Shown here: positions 1 to 9,716 of the stretch, in pieces
Layout: each line of letters opens with the position of its first letter
How positions within the stretch are numbered: position 1 is the first letter of the stretch
The notes under the pieces: model-generated
What the model saw: only the letters and a program-made list of their open reading frames with translations
The model's database searches: none
Told to the model about the DNA's origin: nothing
Position numbers and translations under genes: made by a program
Assembly (NCBI RefSeq): GCF_014851395.1
Contig: NW_024042261.1
Span: forward strand, 41,005,499-41,069,498
Direction of reading: 5' to 3'
DNA length: 64,000 nt
Source of the DNA: Micropterus salmoides
Lineage: Eukaryota > Chordata > Actinopteri > Centrarchiformes > Centrarchidae

Positions 1-115
1 AATGGCTCTGTTATATTCAAGTCTAACAGTAAGTCATGACAGTGAGTCAGCATGAACAATATCAGGACCCTGAAACTGCAGCAGCTAAATGGAATTCAGC
101 CCTCATGTATTTTAT
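1..115 (-). repeat. Intronic block shared by all units (copy 1)
   Basis: Reverse complement of a block of about 100 bp that recurs in the intron downstream of D3 at 14636-14745, 26296-26375, 37254-37362, 39918-40022, 40285-40395 and 51905-51985, plus an inverted partial copy near 50290-50355. It is recognisable by the words TTTAGCTGCTGCAGTTTCAG and GATATTGTTCATGCTGA. It codes for nothing obvious and marks paralogous introns. Confidence 0.75.
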
Positions 116-559
116 TGTTTACACCTGTGTTTCTCCTTCTGTGATGTAAAAATGTCTTTTGTGAAAAGGTCAATTGCTGTCAAGTGTTTTGCACTTTACC
201 ACAGAGAAAATAACTGATTCTCTCACTACTTCTTTTGCTTTACCTGTCGCCATGGTGAATCATTGGATTGCAGATCAATTGATGATGGCTTTAGTTATTC
301 ATCATGCATGTAATATGAGGTTAACATACTCAGAGCTGATACAACTGATGGTCAGTTAGGGTTAAACCAGCTTTCTGGAACAGGACCCTGAAACTCTACA
401 GACCAATATTTATTAAAATAACTTTATAAGATGAAATAAGAGTCCAGCAGTAATCAATAATTACTATAGCTTTCTTTTCATGCTTGTCATCCAACTATTA
501 CCCTCCTACAATCTGAACCAGGATCAGATTACATCCACACAATAAAAAACATCACTCAC

Positions 560-870
560 CTACAGTCATCACCAGCTTTTGAAGAATTTGTTGCTGTGTG
601 TTTTGTCAGTGGTTTCTGCTCCACACCAGTATGTCCCAGTGTCGTCTGTTGTTACGTTTCTCACTGTTATGGTGATCTTTCTCTTGTTTTTGTCTCCTTC
701 ATAGAAAACCTCCCAATGGTCTTGTTGCGCTGTGTGCTTAATAGAGGTTTACATATAGATGGATCTTCTCCCTTACAGATGAATTTGTTTATAAAAGAAT
801 CATTTGGATATCGACACCAGTATGTGAGATTCATCCAACAGTTGGAAACGTGGTGAAGTTAGTATAGAAG
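560..870 (-). pseudogene. Unit A D3 Ig exon, frameshifted
   Basis: Homologous to the intact 315-nt D3 exon at 36488-36802 but 311 nt long. Four separate one-base deletions are visible against C: near the start (CTAT-ACTAAC), before the first cysteine region, in the GAG-ACAAAAAC stretch, and near the 3' end (CTTTT-GAAG on the plus strand). Acceptor and GTGAGT donor remain. The YWCG block is still recognisable. Confidence 0.8.
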
Positions 871-997
871 CTGTAGAGAGACAGACAGAAAGACATCGTT
901 GTGTATCAGTGACTGTATTTAACAACATATTTCAGAGACACTTTAATTATCTGTGTGAGAAAATCAAAGCTAAAAGAGTCAGATGTGTGCTGCTCAC

Positions 998-1134
998 AGT
1001 TAACCTTCAGCTCACAGATTAACCGTTCTGTTTGCAGAATAACTTGTGTTTGTTTCCTGTGTGATCTCATGTGATGGTGGTTTTAGCTGTTCTGTACGCA
1101 GTTTGTTTAAATTGATTCTGGCAGCCGTCTGTCT
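998..1134 (-). pseudogene. Unit A D2 Ig relic
   Basis: Remnant of D2: the N-terminal ETDGCQ-like start, the YRTAKT stretch and the FCKQNG region remain, but the middle and the DAGVYWCGVE end are missing (137 nt against 312 nt in intact D2). The acceptor AG found in intact copies is changed to TG before AGACAGACGG. It could not be spliced normally. Confidence 0.75.
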
Positions 1135-1224
1135 CAGAAAGGTAAAACCGGAATTAAAATACAGTAATGCTGTGCTAACACGTGGTCACCACACTCATAA
1201 GGTGTGAATGATATTGATAATATT

Positions 1225-1560
1225 CTAAACACTCAAATACGCTTTACAGGGGTTAAAAAAGAAAAGGAGGGAGAGAGGGGAAGGACAGAACTGGAGAATG
1301 CAGTCTTGAATGGTGGGTTTTGAGGGTCTGTTTGAAAGATAGCATGGAGATAGGGGATGGTGAGGAACCCAGAGTCAGAGGAAGTATGTCATTGGGTGAT
1401 TTTAAGTAGGGCAGTTTGAGTGAGTATCGACAACTCGCTCATGGATTGTGGACAGAGAAAGAATGATGGAGATGGGCCTGCAGTTGTTCAGGGTGTCGGG
1501 GTCGAGTCCAATGGACAATGAGGAGTTGCTTACATTGGTGATGAGTGGGGAGAGTGTTAC
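1225..1560 (-). mobile_element. Internally deleted LINE (L2/CR1-type) relic
   Basis: Inverted copy of 35820-36165. On the minus strand it encodes a fragment like the start of an L2/CR1 reverse transcriptase (LDPDTLNNCRPIS) and, in another frame, the typical C-terminal end (FKQTLKTHLFKTAF). The RT core between them is missing, so this is an old, internally deleted LINE within a receptor intron. It was present before A and C separated. Confidence 0.6.
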
Positions 1561-1773
1561 ATCTGCTTTTTTTGGAATCTGATCTTCATGGCAAATTGAT
1601 TTCTCTACTGGATGTGGAAGCAAAATAATTTAGAGTAGTGGCACCACACTTTACATGTACAGTATGAAAGCTGAATTAAATCAGTTACGCCTCGATACAT
1701 AAAAAGCAAAGAGAGAATATGTTTCTGAAATTTCATTTAATTCATTAGATGTGCATTGTTGTAAAGGTCGATG

Positions 1774-1838
1774 TCAAATTTAGGTGTACTTCCCAAAGTC
1801 CTCATGTTCTGTTAGTTTAATGGCCACCCTGAGATTTT
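1774..1838 (-). pseudogene. Unit A D1 relic
   Basis: The minus strand reads like LRVAIKLTEHEDFGKYT, the end of the D1 Ig fold, then stops. The first part of D1 and the donor are not recognisable. It retains more of D1 than the matching relic in C (35549-35598). Confidence 0.65.
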
Positions 1839-2379
1839 AATTTAGCAATTTTAATGTCAGCAATTATTACTTTTTTGAAGACATTTAATAGTTTGCGACT
1901 GTGTTTTAATAAACTGTCATTCATTTGTTTATTTACCAGCCTCCACTGATGGGCACCCACAGGAGGGGCTATACAAACACGTTGATAATATTATTGCTGA
2001 AAGTGGCGTCTACAGTCATCAACTCCTGAACACCCTAAAATATCATGTCTGAAAAGCTTTTTCTTCCACCATTACTGTACTGTTCCTCACAATCCTGCTC
2101 TAACATTTGTACATAAAACTATAAATATCCTTTCAGACTTAAAATATTTCTCTTATAGCCTGAACAGAACTGGATTTTGAGGCTGAGACCAATTTCAGTG
2201 TTTACAAAAATTGGATGTCGATTATTTTTCATCATGTAAATATATTTTTTAAATTATTGTTTTTTGTGACCAACTTTTACTGAGTGAGACATCTTAACTG
2301 TGAAGTCAGTGCTCTACGAGCAGGGCTGTAACAAGTGTAATCTCTAAGATCAGTAGTCCAATAGCAGCAAACGTTTTAC

Positions 2380-2419
2380 CTGTCATCAGTGAGAGGAAGA
2401 GAAGAAGAAAGATCTTCAT
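2380..2419 (-). CDS. Unit A signal-peptide exon
   Basis: ATG at 2419 reading leftward, 40 nt encoding MKIFLLLFLSLMT plus one base, with donor GTAAAACG. The hydrophobic Leu-rich core is typical of a signal peptide. Identical in design to the signal exons at 9677, 23709, 34958 and 59338. Because the downstream Ig exons are broken, the exon is probably not in a working gene. Confidence 0.75.
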
Positions 2420-2600
2420 TTTGTTGGATGCTGAGATCCTCCTTGTTGGTTGGTCTCCTGTATCTGCACAGCTCTATTTCCTGAACTTACATCTTATGAT
2501 ACCTAAAAACTACTCCTCAATTTTCTATCCTGCCCCTTTCATCTTTCTTCTTTAAGTTTTAGCCACATCTCCTCCCACCTTATACATCACTTCATTACAC
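2420..2600 (-). promoter_or_regulatory. Putative promoter of unit A
   Basis: Conserved with the flanks upstream of B1, B2 and C. It includes a TATA-like GTATAA (plus-strand TTATAC near 2580-2585) and an ETS-like CAGGAAAT (plus-strand ATTTCCTG near 2468-2475). The assignment is inference from conservation and position; no transcription start is proven. Confidence 0.35.
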
Positions 2601-2856
2601 AGTAAATAGGAAATGACTGTAATGAGAGAGAGAGAAAACTTGTACTGTCCCCTGACACAGTGCAACAGTTATAACTTATGCAAACTACAAACTGTGAATG
2701 CGTACATCCTCATCATTATTCATGATCTGGTTTTAATCAAGTAAATTACGTACTTCATAGATCATAAATTGTGTATCTGCACAGGTGACTGAGGGAACAA
2801 ACTAAAGACATTTTATTAGAATTTTTTTCTCCTAAAACCTGTGGATGTTAAACCTT

Positions 2857-3140
2857 TGGGCAGCAGTAGCTCAGTCTGTGGGGTCTTATCTTGGGAACCG
2901 GATGGTGGTTCCGGTTCACGTCCAGCACGGATCAGTCAAAAGGAGTTCAGACTGGCAGCTGGAGAGGTGCCACTTCACCTCCTGGTCACTGCTGAAGGTT
3001 CACCTGAGCAAAGCCTGAACCCCTAACTGCTCAGGGAGCCTGACTGCGTGGCAGCCCCCTCACTCTGACATGTAGAGGTCCTGTTTGTGCGTTTGTATTT
3101 TGGACCTGTGTGTGACCCTGTTGGAGGGCAGTGGAAGCAA
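2857..3140 (+). repeat. tRNA-derived SINE, family 1
   Basis: The head carries pol III-like boxes: TAGCTCAGTCTGTGG (A box, about 2867-2881) and GGTTCACGTCC (B box, 2913-2923). The body contains GAGAGGTGCCACTTCACCTC, ending near CACTCTGACATGTAG. Copies lie inverted at 23000-23272 and 34240-34522, with a truncated one at 9200-9312, always upstream of a signal exon. The insertion therefore predates the unit duplications. Confidence 0.7.
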
Positions 3141-5030
3141 CCTATGAACATCATTAACATATTATCACCTTCAAGATGAACTTGTTCGCAAAGCAGAGTG
3201 GTCATTCATCTGTCCAGTATTCTCTCTGTTAGCTTTGTTTTGGGGCTAGAACCTCTCCTGAGAGAAGATTTGACTCTTTAGCTGCTAAATGCTCGACTGT
3301 GTTCACCAGTTAGTCTCTAACTGTGTCTGTCTCCTGTTTGCTGCTGAGCAGATAGTGAACAATGGCCTTTTAGTTTTTCATTGTCAGATAGTGTTCAGCA
3401 TTTAAATGGTAGGAGATACAGCTCTTTTTAAACAGAAGCTGTAATAATAAGCTGTAAAGCTTCACATGGAAATGTGGAACAACAGTAGTGATGGCTGTGG
3501 ATGAGGTCTATGTTGACACGTCTCTTACTATTATTATTTTTTTATCTCCCTCTGGCTATGAGACATTCTCACCCTTAACCAGAAAAGCTATTTAAAACCA
3601 ACAGGTTGCAAACCACAGGCTCACTTAAGTCTCCACCCATAGAACAAAACCACATGAAACTGCTGCTGATGGCTGATAAAAACAGGTTATCATGTTTAAT
3701 CAGGTTTAATTGGCTGAATTAGATTAAAACGTGTGGCAGTATCTGCCTTGCCTTGTTTTATTGAGTGTTTTGTTGGCAGAAAAAAAAAAACACCTTCAGA
3801 GTACTCTGGCAAAAAGATAAACCTGGAACAGCTTTTGCCAGACTGCAAAAGGAAGTCTTCGGGTAAGAAGCTGAGTTGGCAAATGAAACACAAGCAAGCA
3901 GACGTTCCTTTGTAACTGGATCGCTGTATTTCTGCTGTTTATCTCACAGTCAGTGCAACCAAATATTAAACTATTGATGCTGTGATCATTTTCCAGATCT
4001 TTTGTCAGATCCTGTGATCCTTTAACCTGATGGACTGTCAAACTGGGCTGGATCGTTGATGTCTCACCGTCATTTTAAACAGCACACCCCCACCATCACA
4101 GCCCCCCTGCATTGTTTTAACACTCCTTGTTCAATAATAATTAGTCATTTAACAAAACTGAATTAGAAAAGCATCACGGTCAGACTGAACATCCTCAGTC
4201 AGGTTATGATCTCAGGCTTTAGTGTCATTCTATTTTAGGTCACTTACAAAAAGCTCCACCCCTCATATTTTTCTACACACATCATTGCAGACATCAGTAA
4301 ACCACAGGAAACTGTGCTTATTTGGTGATTTAAATTCAAAATGAATGTATCTAGATATTCAGCACATTAAAGTTAATTTGCTATTTGTAAAATTCTATGT
4401 GATTGTTGCATCTTTCAAGTTATTTTGATGATATCTGTAGTCTTGGTAAAAGGCATGTAGTGTTGTCTCCCACAGTGTGTCACGGTGGGATCTCAAATGA
4501 GGGTCCGTCGTCTAATGTGAGTCAGTTTTGGGGGTCCTTGACATGAAAAAGTTTGAGAACCAGTGCTTCACAAAACTCAAGGAGATCATTCCATCTCACA
4601 ATTTCTAGCAGCTGCAACATTTAAAGTGAGAAAGTTCACAACAATAAACAATCAACATGACTGACATGCTCAACTTCAGAACACTGTAATTTCACCACCG
4701 TATTTCTAAACATATTGACATTATTACATTATAACTGACATTATTAAATTCACTTTCACACAGTGAGCTTGAGGATGGCAGCGCTAGGGAGTTAGAGAAA
4801 GGGAAGAAGAGCAACACCAATACAGAGGGCGAATCAGAGACTGAGGAGCAAACTGGGACACAATGTCAGTCTTAATTTTACCACTAGATGACACTAAAGT
4901 AAAAAAATAAAATAAAATCCTGCATACAGTGAAATTAATAAGATTAAATGAGGAGGCTGTTACACTGGTGTTGTAAATAATAAGCAACATTTTAATGATT
5001 GTTTTCTTGTACATAAAACTATGAAATATA
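3141..5030. other. Intergenic flank, inverted copy of 21060-23000 and 32305-34240
   Basis: Non-coding as far as I can see. Aligns in reverse to the spacer upstream of B2 and C, including the palindromic GATAAACCTGGA stretch and the spacer ending at the ATATTATATATTTCATAG junction. Minor indels only (for example a short deletion near 4120). Short reading frames here are mirrored in the other copies and look accidental. Confidence 0.7.
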
Positions 5031-5074
5031 TAATATAATAACTCAAACTACCAGTTTTAAAACAGTTTCTTTAA

Positions 5075-5205
5075 ATTAAGTCGCTTTTATCCAAAGCTTT
5101 TTATGTCAGAGGTTGCACGCCTCTGGAGCAACTAGGTGTCTTGCTCAGGGACACAATGGCAGATGGGTCACAGAGGGGGATTGAACCCAGGTCTCTCATA
5201 TGTAA
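5075..5205 (-). repeat. tRNA-derived SINE, family 2, partial
   Basis: Reverse complement of 20871-21040. It contains TTTATCCAAAGC, the TCAGAGGTTGCACGCCTCTGG hairpin and GGGATTGAACCCAGGTCTC, whose reverse complement resembles a B box (GGTTCAATCCC). The A-box end is missing next to the gap. Confidence 0.6.
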
Positions 5206-5269
5206 ATTTCATATGTAAATATCATAGTATTGTAGGGAAAGGATTTTCTTTTATTTCTGGGACTCTGAT

Positions 5270-5769
5270 NNNNNNNNNNNNNNNNNNNNNNNNNNNNNNN
5301 NNNNNNNNNNNNNNNNNNNNNNNNNNNNNNNNNNNNNNNNNNNNNNNNNNNNNNNNNNNNNNNNNNNNNNNNNNNNNNNNNNNNNNNNNNNNNNNNNNNN
5401 NNNNNNNNNNNNNNNNNNNNNNNNNNNNNNNNNNNNNNNNNNNNNNNNNNNNNNNNNNNNNNNNNNNNNNNNNNNNNNNNNNNNNNNNNNNNNNNNNNNN
5501 NNNNNNNNNNNNNNNNNNNNNNNNNNNNNNNNNNNNNNNNNNNNNNNNNNNNNNNNNNNNNNNNNNNNNNNNNNNNNNNNNNNNNNNNNNNNNNNNNNNN
5601 NNNNNNNNNNNNNNNNNNNNNNNNNNNNNNNNNNNNNNNNNNNNNNNNNNNNNNNNNNNNNNNNNNNNNNNNNNNNNNNNNNNNNNNNNNNNNNNNNNNN
5701 NNNNNNNNNNNNNNNNNNNNNNNNNNNNNNNNNNNNNNNNNNNNNNNNNNNNNNNNNNNNNNNNNNNNN
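5270..5769. other. Assembly gap (500 N)
   Basis: Exactly 500 N, which suggests a placeholder of unknown size. The left flank (5210-5269) matches the reverse of B1's 3' region (20605-20665). The right flank is plus-oriented sequence from the TM-to-tail intron. The gap therefore sits at an orientation switch. Confidence 0.95.
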
Positions 5770-5950
5770 ACACTGGAAAATACAAAGTCCAGAGTGTAAC
5801 TTACCTGGACAGTGCAGGTAGATTTGGTAGAGAAACTTTGTCTCAATTTGATGAAAAGTGGTGAAATGAATCCACGTTATGTCCTTCTGCTTGTTTATTT
5901 AATTTTGGTTCTCTTCCTTTTCTTCCTGCCAGGATTTTCACATTCACAAG
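5770..5950 (+). pseudogene. TM-to-tail intron plus start of cytoplasmic exon 1 (orphan fragment)
   Basis: Bases 5770-5930 match, in plus sense, the intron between TM and cytoplasmic exon 1 (compare the reverse of 47900-48000 and 63600-63670). A CCAG acceptor is followed by GATTTTCACATTCACAAG (about 5932-5949), the start of the small cytoplasmic exon. The rest of the exon is replaced by an A-run and then by sequence that normally precedes the TM exon. Confidence 0.6.
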
Positions 5951-6066
5951 AAAAAAAAAATCATTTTCTGTAATTGACTTCAACACAGACAGCTCTGGAT
6001 GATACTGAGCCATGTTGACAGTGTTTTAAAGAAGTCTGGATATTTAGTTTGTGATTTATCTTGCAG

Positions 6067-6245
6067 GTGGCTCTCAGGTGGTCGTTAATGTGTTGGTCTG
6101 TGTAGCTGCACTGCTGCTGCTGCTTGTCCTAATTTTGATCCTTTTCTACAAACACATGAGTAATAACCGGTTGGCAGAAAAACACATTCTGGACAAAGAA
6201 AACCACATTCACAACATTTCCATCTTTGGAGGAAGTGATGTGTAA
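6067..6245 (+). pseudogene. Orphan transmembrane exon with lost donor
   Basis: After TTGCAG the frame reads GGSQVVVNVLVCVAALLLLL and continues with a hydrophobic run to FYKH, as in the TM exons of B1, B2 and E. The usual AAAC|GTAAGAG donor is AAAC|ACATGAG here, so splicing at this site is lost. Reading continues for about 30 codons to a stop at 6243-6245. No Ig, stalk or tail exons adjoin it in the expected order, so it is a relic or part of a gene broken by the gap. Confidence 0.7.
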
Positions 6246-6534
6246 AAAAGCCAAAGCAGACACTACATATGACTTGTAGTGAGTATACATGACTTCTTTT
6301 TCCTGCCTTGAAGTTATTGGTTTTTTTGTAGCTTTCATCTTTGGTCATTTCTGGTGATAATCGTCTGCAGCAGAGCCCTCCGGTCCTGGGCTGTGCACAT
6401 CCCAATGCCAGTTGGTGTTTCTAGTAACAATGTTTTCTATTGCTCCTCTGTAAAAGTTGATCCTTGACTGTACATTGGTGGTGTTTGTTTTAGACAATGA
6501 GTAACAAGAAATGTTAAAATAATTATGTTTGATC

Positions 6535-6690
6535 TGAGCCATGTTGAGGTTGAAATTTGAAATCTCCACAATCCTTGGATGGATTGCCATGAAATGTGAT
6601 TCAGACATTAACCGTATGTCCTCCTCAGGATGAATTGTAATAACTTTGTTTTTCCTCTGGTGTCATCAGATATTAATTTGTCTAATATAT
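6535..6690 (+). repeat. Dispersed teleost repeat (3'-flank repeat)
   Basis: Contains TTGGATGGATTGCCATGAAA and GGATGAATTGTAATAACTTT. Inverted relatives lie at 44155-44300 and 59880-60075. From general familiarity with fish genomes this is a very abundant interspersed repeat. I do not know its class. Confidence 0.6.
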
Positions 6691-8224
6691 AATTTGACCA
6701 CATATATATATGTACAACTAATGACAGTCCCATCAGCCTAAAATGAGTTGTATTGTGATTCATACTCCGTAGTGCCAATTTTACAGTATCAAATTTTTTT
6801 TTAAATGTTAATTATCACTGGTATAACAGCAATATATTTAAATAGAAAATTAATATCAAAGATATTCAGCATGCTAAAGTTACTACATTTTTATGTGATT
6901 GTTGCATCTTTCATTGTATTTTGATGGCATGTTTTTTTCTGTAGAAAAGAGTATTGTTGAAAAAAGTGGGCAGCATGCAGTTCCATCTCTCACAGTGTCA
7001 ATCTTGACGCCAGATTACCACCAGATGGCGTTACGGTAAAAAATAAAAATAAAAGTCTAAACCTTCACACAGTGAATTACAAAAAATTAAATGATATTTG
7101 TAACATTTTAATTATTGTTTTTAAAGTGCATGAATAAATCCAAAATTGTAACCCTAACCCTGGGTCGTCATTGTGGCAGAAGAGGAACACTTGCTGAAGA
7201 GACACTGATCTGACTTACTACTTTATTTGTGAGTAACGCGTTTCGCTCATTGCTTCTGTATATAGGTATATAGCTACACAGGTATGATGCGTGGATCGGC
7301 TCTGACAATATCTTAATAATCATTTATGCACAAATCATCCTAAGGCCCCCAACCCAACTAATTATTTTCTCAGATTTATCCCTCCTATACCGGCCCTTTT
7401 AACTTTCCAGGTGTTTCCCCAAGTGTGGACACTGAGGGTGGAACAGTTTTTCAAGCTGAAATGATGGTGGCGATGATATAATCAGCTGCACCTGCATGCC
7501 TTTCATTAAAGTTGATCGTGTTATCAATGGTTTTTATTCGAATGATTTTATTTATATGTACACACCTATAAAGACGGACCATAGTGACCTCACACGACCA
7601 TAACCACTCTGTGTTGAAGGGAAGGTGGCAGGGTGAAATAGGATGAATCGTCTCCCTATTAAGAAAGACGCTGTGCGCATTTACGTACGAGGTAGAGCAG
7701 GATACAGCAGCTCTGATCATGAAAGTAATTAGTTAAAGCACAAACACATAGCCTCTAGAAATCTATTTATGAATGATCAATCAGGGAAGCTAACATATTG
7801 TTAAGAGGAGCCGAGCTCCCCCATATTTTGCACTCTGCCTTCAATCTCGACCATCAGATTTCCGCAACAGGAAATAACGTTACTCTTTTACTCGTGGATT
7901 TATTTTTCTGGTGCCAAAATGTTTCTAGGTGTTGTTGAATTATTTAAAAAATCACTTAACTTCGGGTTAAAATGAGTTGTAACGTGCGTTACTGAAATTG
8001 TAAAAGGTAAAATATAACCAGTTTATTTTTAGTAATGAGTTACATAACTGCATTACAGCAAAAACCAATAAATTACTGTAACTGCGTAACTTTTGAATGC
8101 GCGCATTTCTACTCTGCAGCACCCCCAAGCGAAAATGTCTTCCCGCGTGCCTGGATGGTGCTCCACAAAAGAGGCAAAGACTTCAAATTTCTGTTGTCAA
8201 CTTCCTCCACCTTTTATTTATACA
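6691..8224. other. Intergenic, no gene seen
   Basis: AT-rich DNA. Around 7115-7200 there is a fragment related to the MITE at 62797-63305 (AATAAATCCAAAATTG..CCTGGGTCGTC). 6860-7080 resembles the 3' flank at 43740-43960. The remaining reading frames are short and have no recognisable domain. Confidence 0.5.
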
Positions 8225-9469
8225 GTTAGCATGCTGAATATTTTAGATTCTATTTAAATCGCCCCATTCGCTCAGTTTCCTGTCATTTAGTGATGTCCCT
8301 TATGATGTAGGCTCTGTTAACAGTGAAAAAATCATATTAGGGGTGGTGCTTTTTTTTAATGACCTAAAATAGAATGAAACACCAATCTGCAGACACTAGA
8401 GCCAACCACTGGAGATCATCTGGTTGAGGATGTTCAGCATGATTCAATAGTGATGATTTATTCATACCACATAGTCTGAAAAGTGTCAATGAACTTCATA
8501 GAAAACAGCATAGATCCATAGAGAATAAACAGATTTTATGTGAACAATAAATGTCCAAAGATTCTGACTTGCAGATCTACTTGAAAAAGTTGGTTTAGAT
8601 AAAAGTGTCAGCTAAATAAGTAAATGTAAATGTAATGTACTATTACTGCAATATATCAAAAGCCATAAGATCAATGAAATCAACAAATTCATTCATTTGA
8701 AATACTGTAACAATCAAAGTTGATCATGAGAACCTGTTTATGAGTTATCAGCTCTGTGAGGCCACCTGGAAGTAACTTAAACCTGCAATCGAACGATGAC
8801 TCCAAACAGCCAAACTCGAGGCTTGGTTGTAAGTAGGGACATAAATGGGTCTGTGGTTTGCAGCCTGTTGGTTTTAAATAGCTCTTCTGTGTAATGGTGA
8901 GAATGTCTCATAGCCAGAGATAGATGTAGCTTAAAAAAAGTAGTTAGAGACGTGACAACAGACATCTTCCACAGTTATCACAACTATTGTTCCCACATTT
9001 GTATGTGAAGCTTTCAGCTTCTGGTTAAAACAGCTGTATCTTCTGCCATTAACAGGCTGAACACTATCTGAAGTTAAAAATAAAGGTTCCCTGGAATGTA
9101 TCATGTATGATCTTGGAAATCATACATTAAAGAGGCTAAAAACTATATTTTTATACGAAGACAACATGAAAGGTGTTGTTCGTAGTGATGAACATACAGA
9201 GAATTATGAGTTGAATTGGCAGCTTCCCCCGGCTGCATCCTTAAGACCGGAACCACTCTCAGGTTCCCAAGCCAGGCCCCACAGCTACTGCTGCCCAAAG
9301 GTTAAACATCCACAGGTTTTACTTTGAAACTGCAGAAACACAATTTATGATTGATTGATTTAATTAAAACCAGATCATGAATAATGATGAGGTTGGACCC
9401 ATTAAATTGTGCTGTTTGTATGAGTTATAACTGTTACACTGACAAACAGGAAAGATGTATTTTCTCTCT
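8225..9469. other. Upstream flank of B1 with truncated SINE
   Basis: Diverged and shortened version of the flanks at 21740-23500 and 32990-34740. Bases 9200-9312 hold the head end of SINE family 1 in reverse (CCACAGCTACTGCTGCCCAA). No gene is seen. Confidence 0.6.
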
Positions 9470-9676
9470 TTACAGTCATTTCCTATTTGCTGTTTAATGA
9501 AGTAATGTATAAAGTGGGAGGCGACTTAAAGAAGAAAGATAAAATGGGAAGATAAAATATTGAGGAGCAGTTTTGGGTATTAAAAGATATAACTTCAGGA
9601 AATAGAGCTGTGCAGAGAGTGGAGACCAACCAAGAAGGGAAAACTTGTCTTCTGGAGGATCTCAGCGTCCAACAAG
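9470..9676 (+). promoter_or_regulatory. Putative promoter of B1
   Basis: Conserved in the same place in A, B2 and C. A TATA-like TGTATAAAG lies at 9507-9515 and an ETS/PU.1-like CAGGAAAT at 9596-9603, followed by GAGCTGTGCAGA and the ATG at 9677. An ETS site would fit myeloid expression, but that is inference only. Confidence 0.4.
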
Positions 9677-9716
9677 ATGAAGAGGTTTCTTCTTCTCTTC
9701 CTCTCACTGATGACAG
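9677..9716 (+). CDS. B1 signal-peptide exon
   Basis: 40 nt, MKRFLLLFLSLMT plus one base of a Gly codon, donor GTAAAACT. The ATG is the only one compatible with the conserved 40-nt exon seen in five units. Confidence 0.8.

Larger units (their letters stand above)
560..2419 (-). pseudogene. Unit A: decayed pIgR/CD300-like receptor gene (5' part, inverted)
   Basis: Inverted copy of the first half of unit C (34958-37380). On the minus strand it runs signal exon 2380-2419, D1 relic 1774-1838, LINE relic, D2 relic 998-1134 and D3 560-870, then leaves the window. The signal exon is intact. D1 is reduced to its F-strand end, D2 has lost its core and its acceptor AG, and D3 carries four single-base deletions relative to C. 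I read it as a pseudogene. The run of one-base deletions could instead be poor consensus next to a gap. Stalk, TM and tail would lie to the left of base 1. Family assignment is firm from homology to C and E; functional status is inferred. Confidence 0.75.

Noticed and set aside
596..856. Plus-strand frame over the A D3 exon
   Set aside because: Antisense shadow of the Ig exon on the minus strand.
2867..2923. tRNA-like A and B boxes
   Set aside because: They belong to repeated SINE heads; no tRNA cloverleaf or anticodon stem is convincing.
2841..3026. Small frame beginning MDVKPLGSSSS, found in three copies
   Set aside because: It is the SINE family 1 body read in one frame; conservation reflects duplication.
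5136..5864. Long open frames spanning the first gap
   Set aside because: Their length comes from 500 N; only a few real codons at each side.
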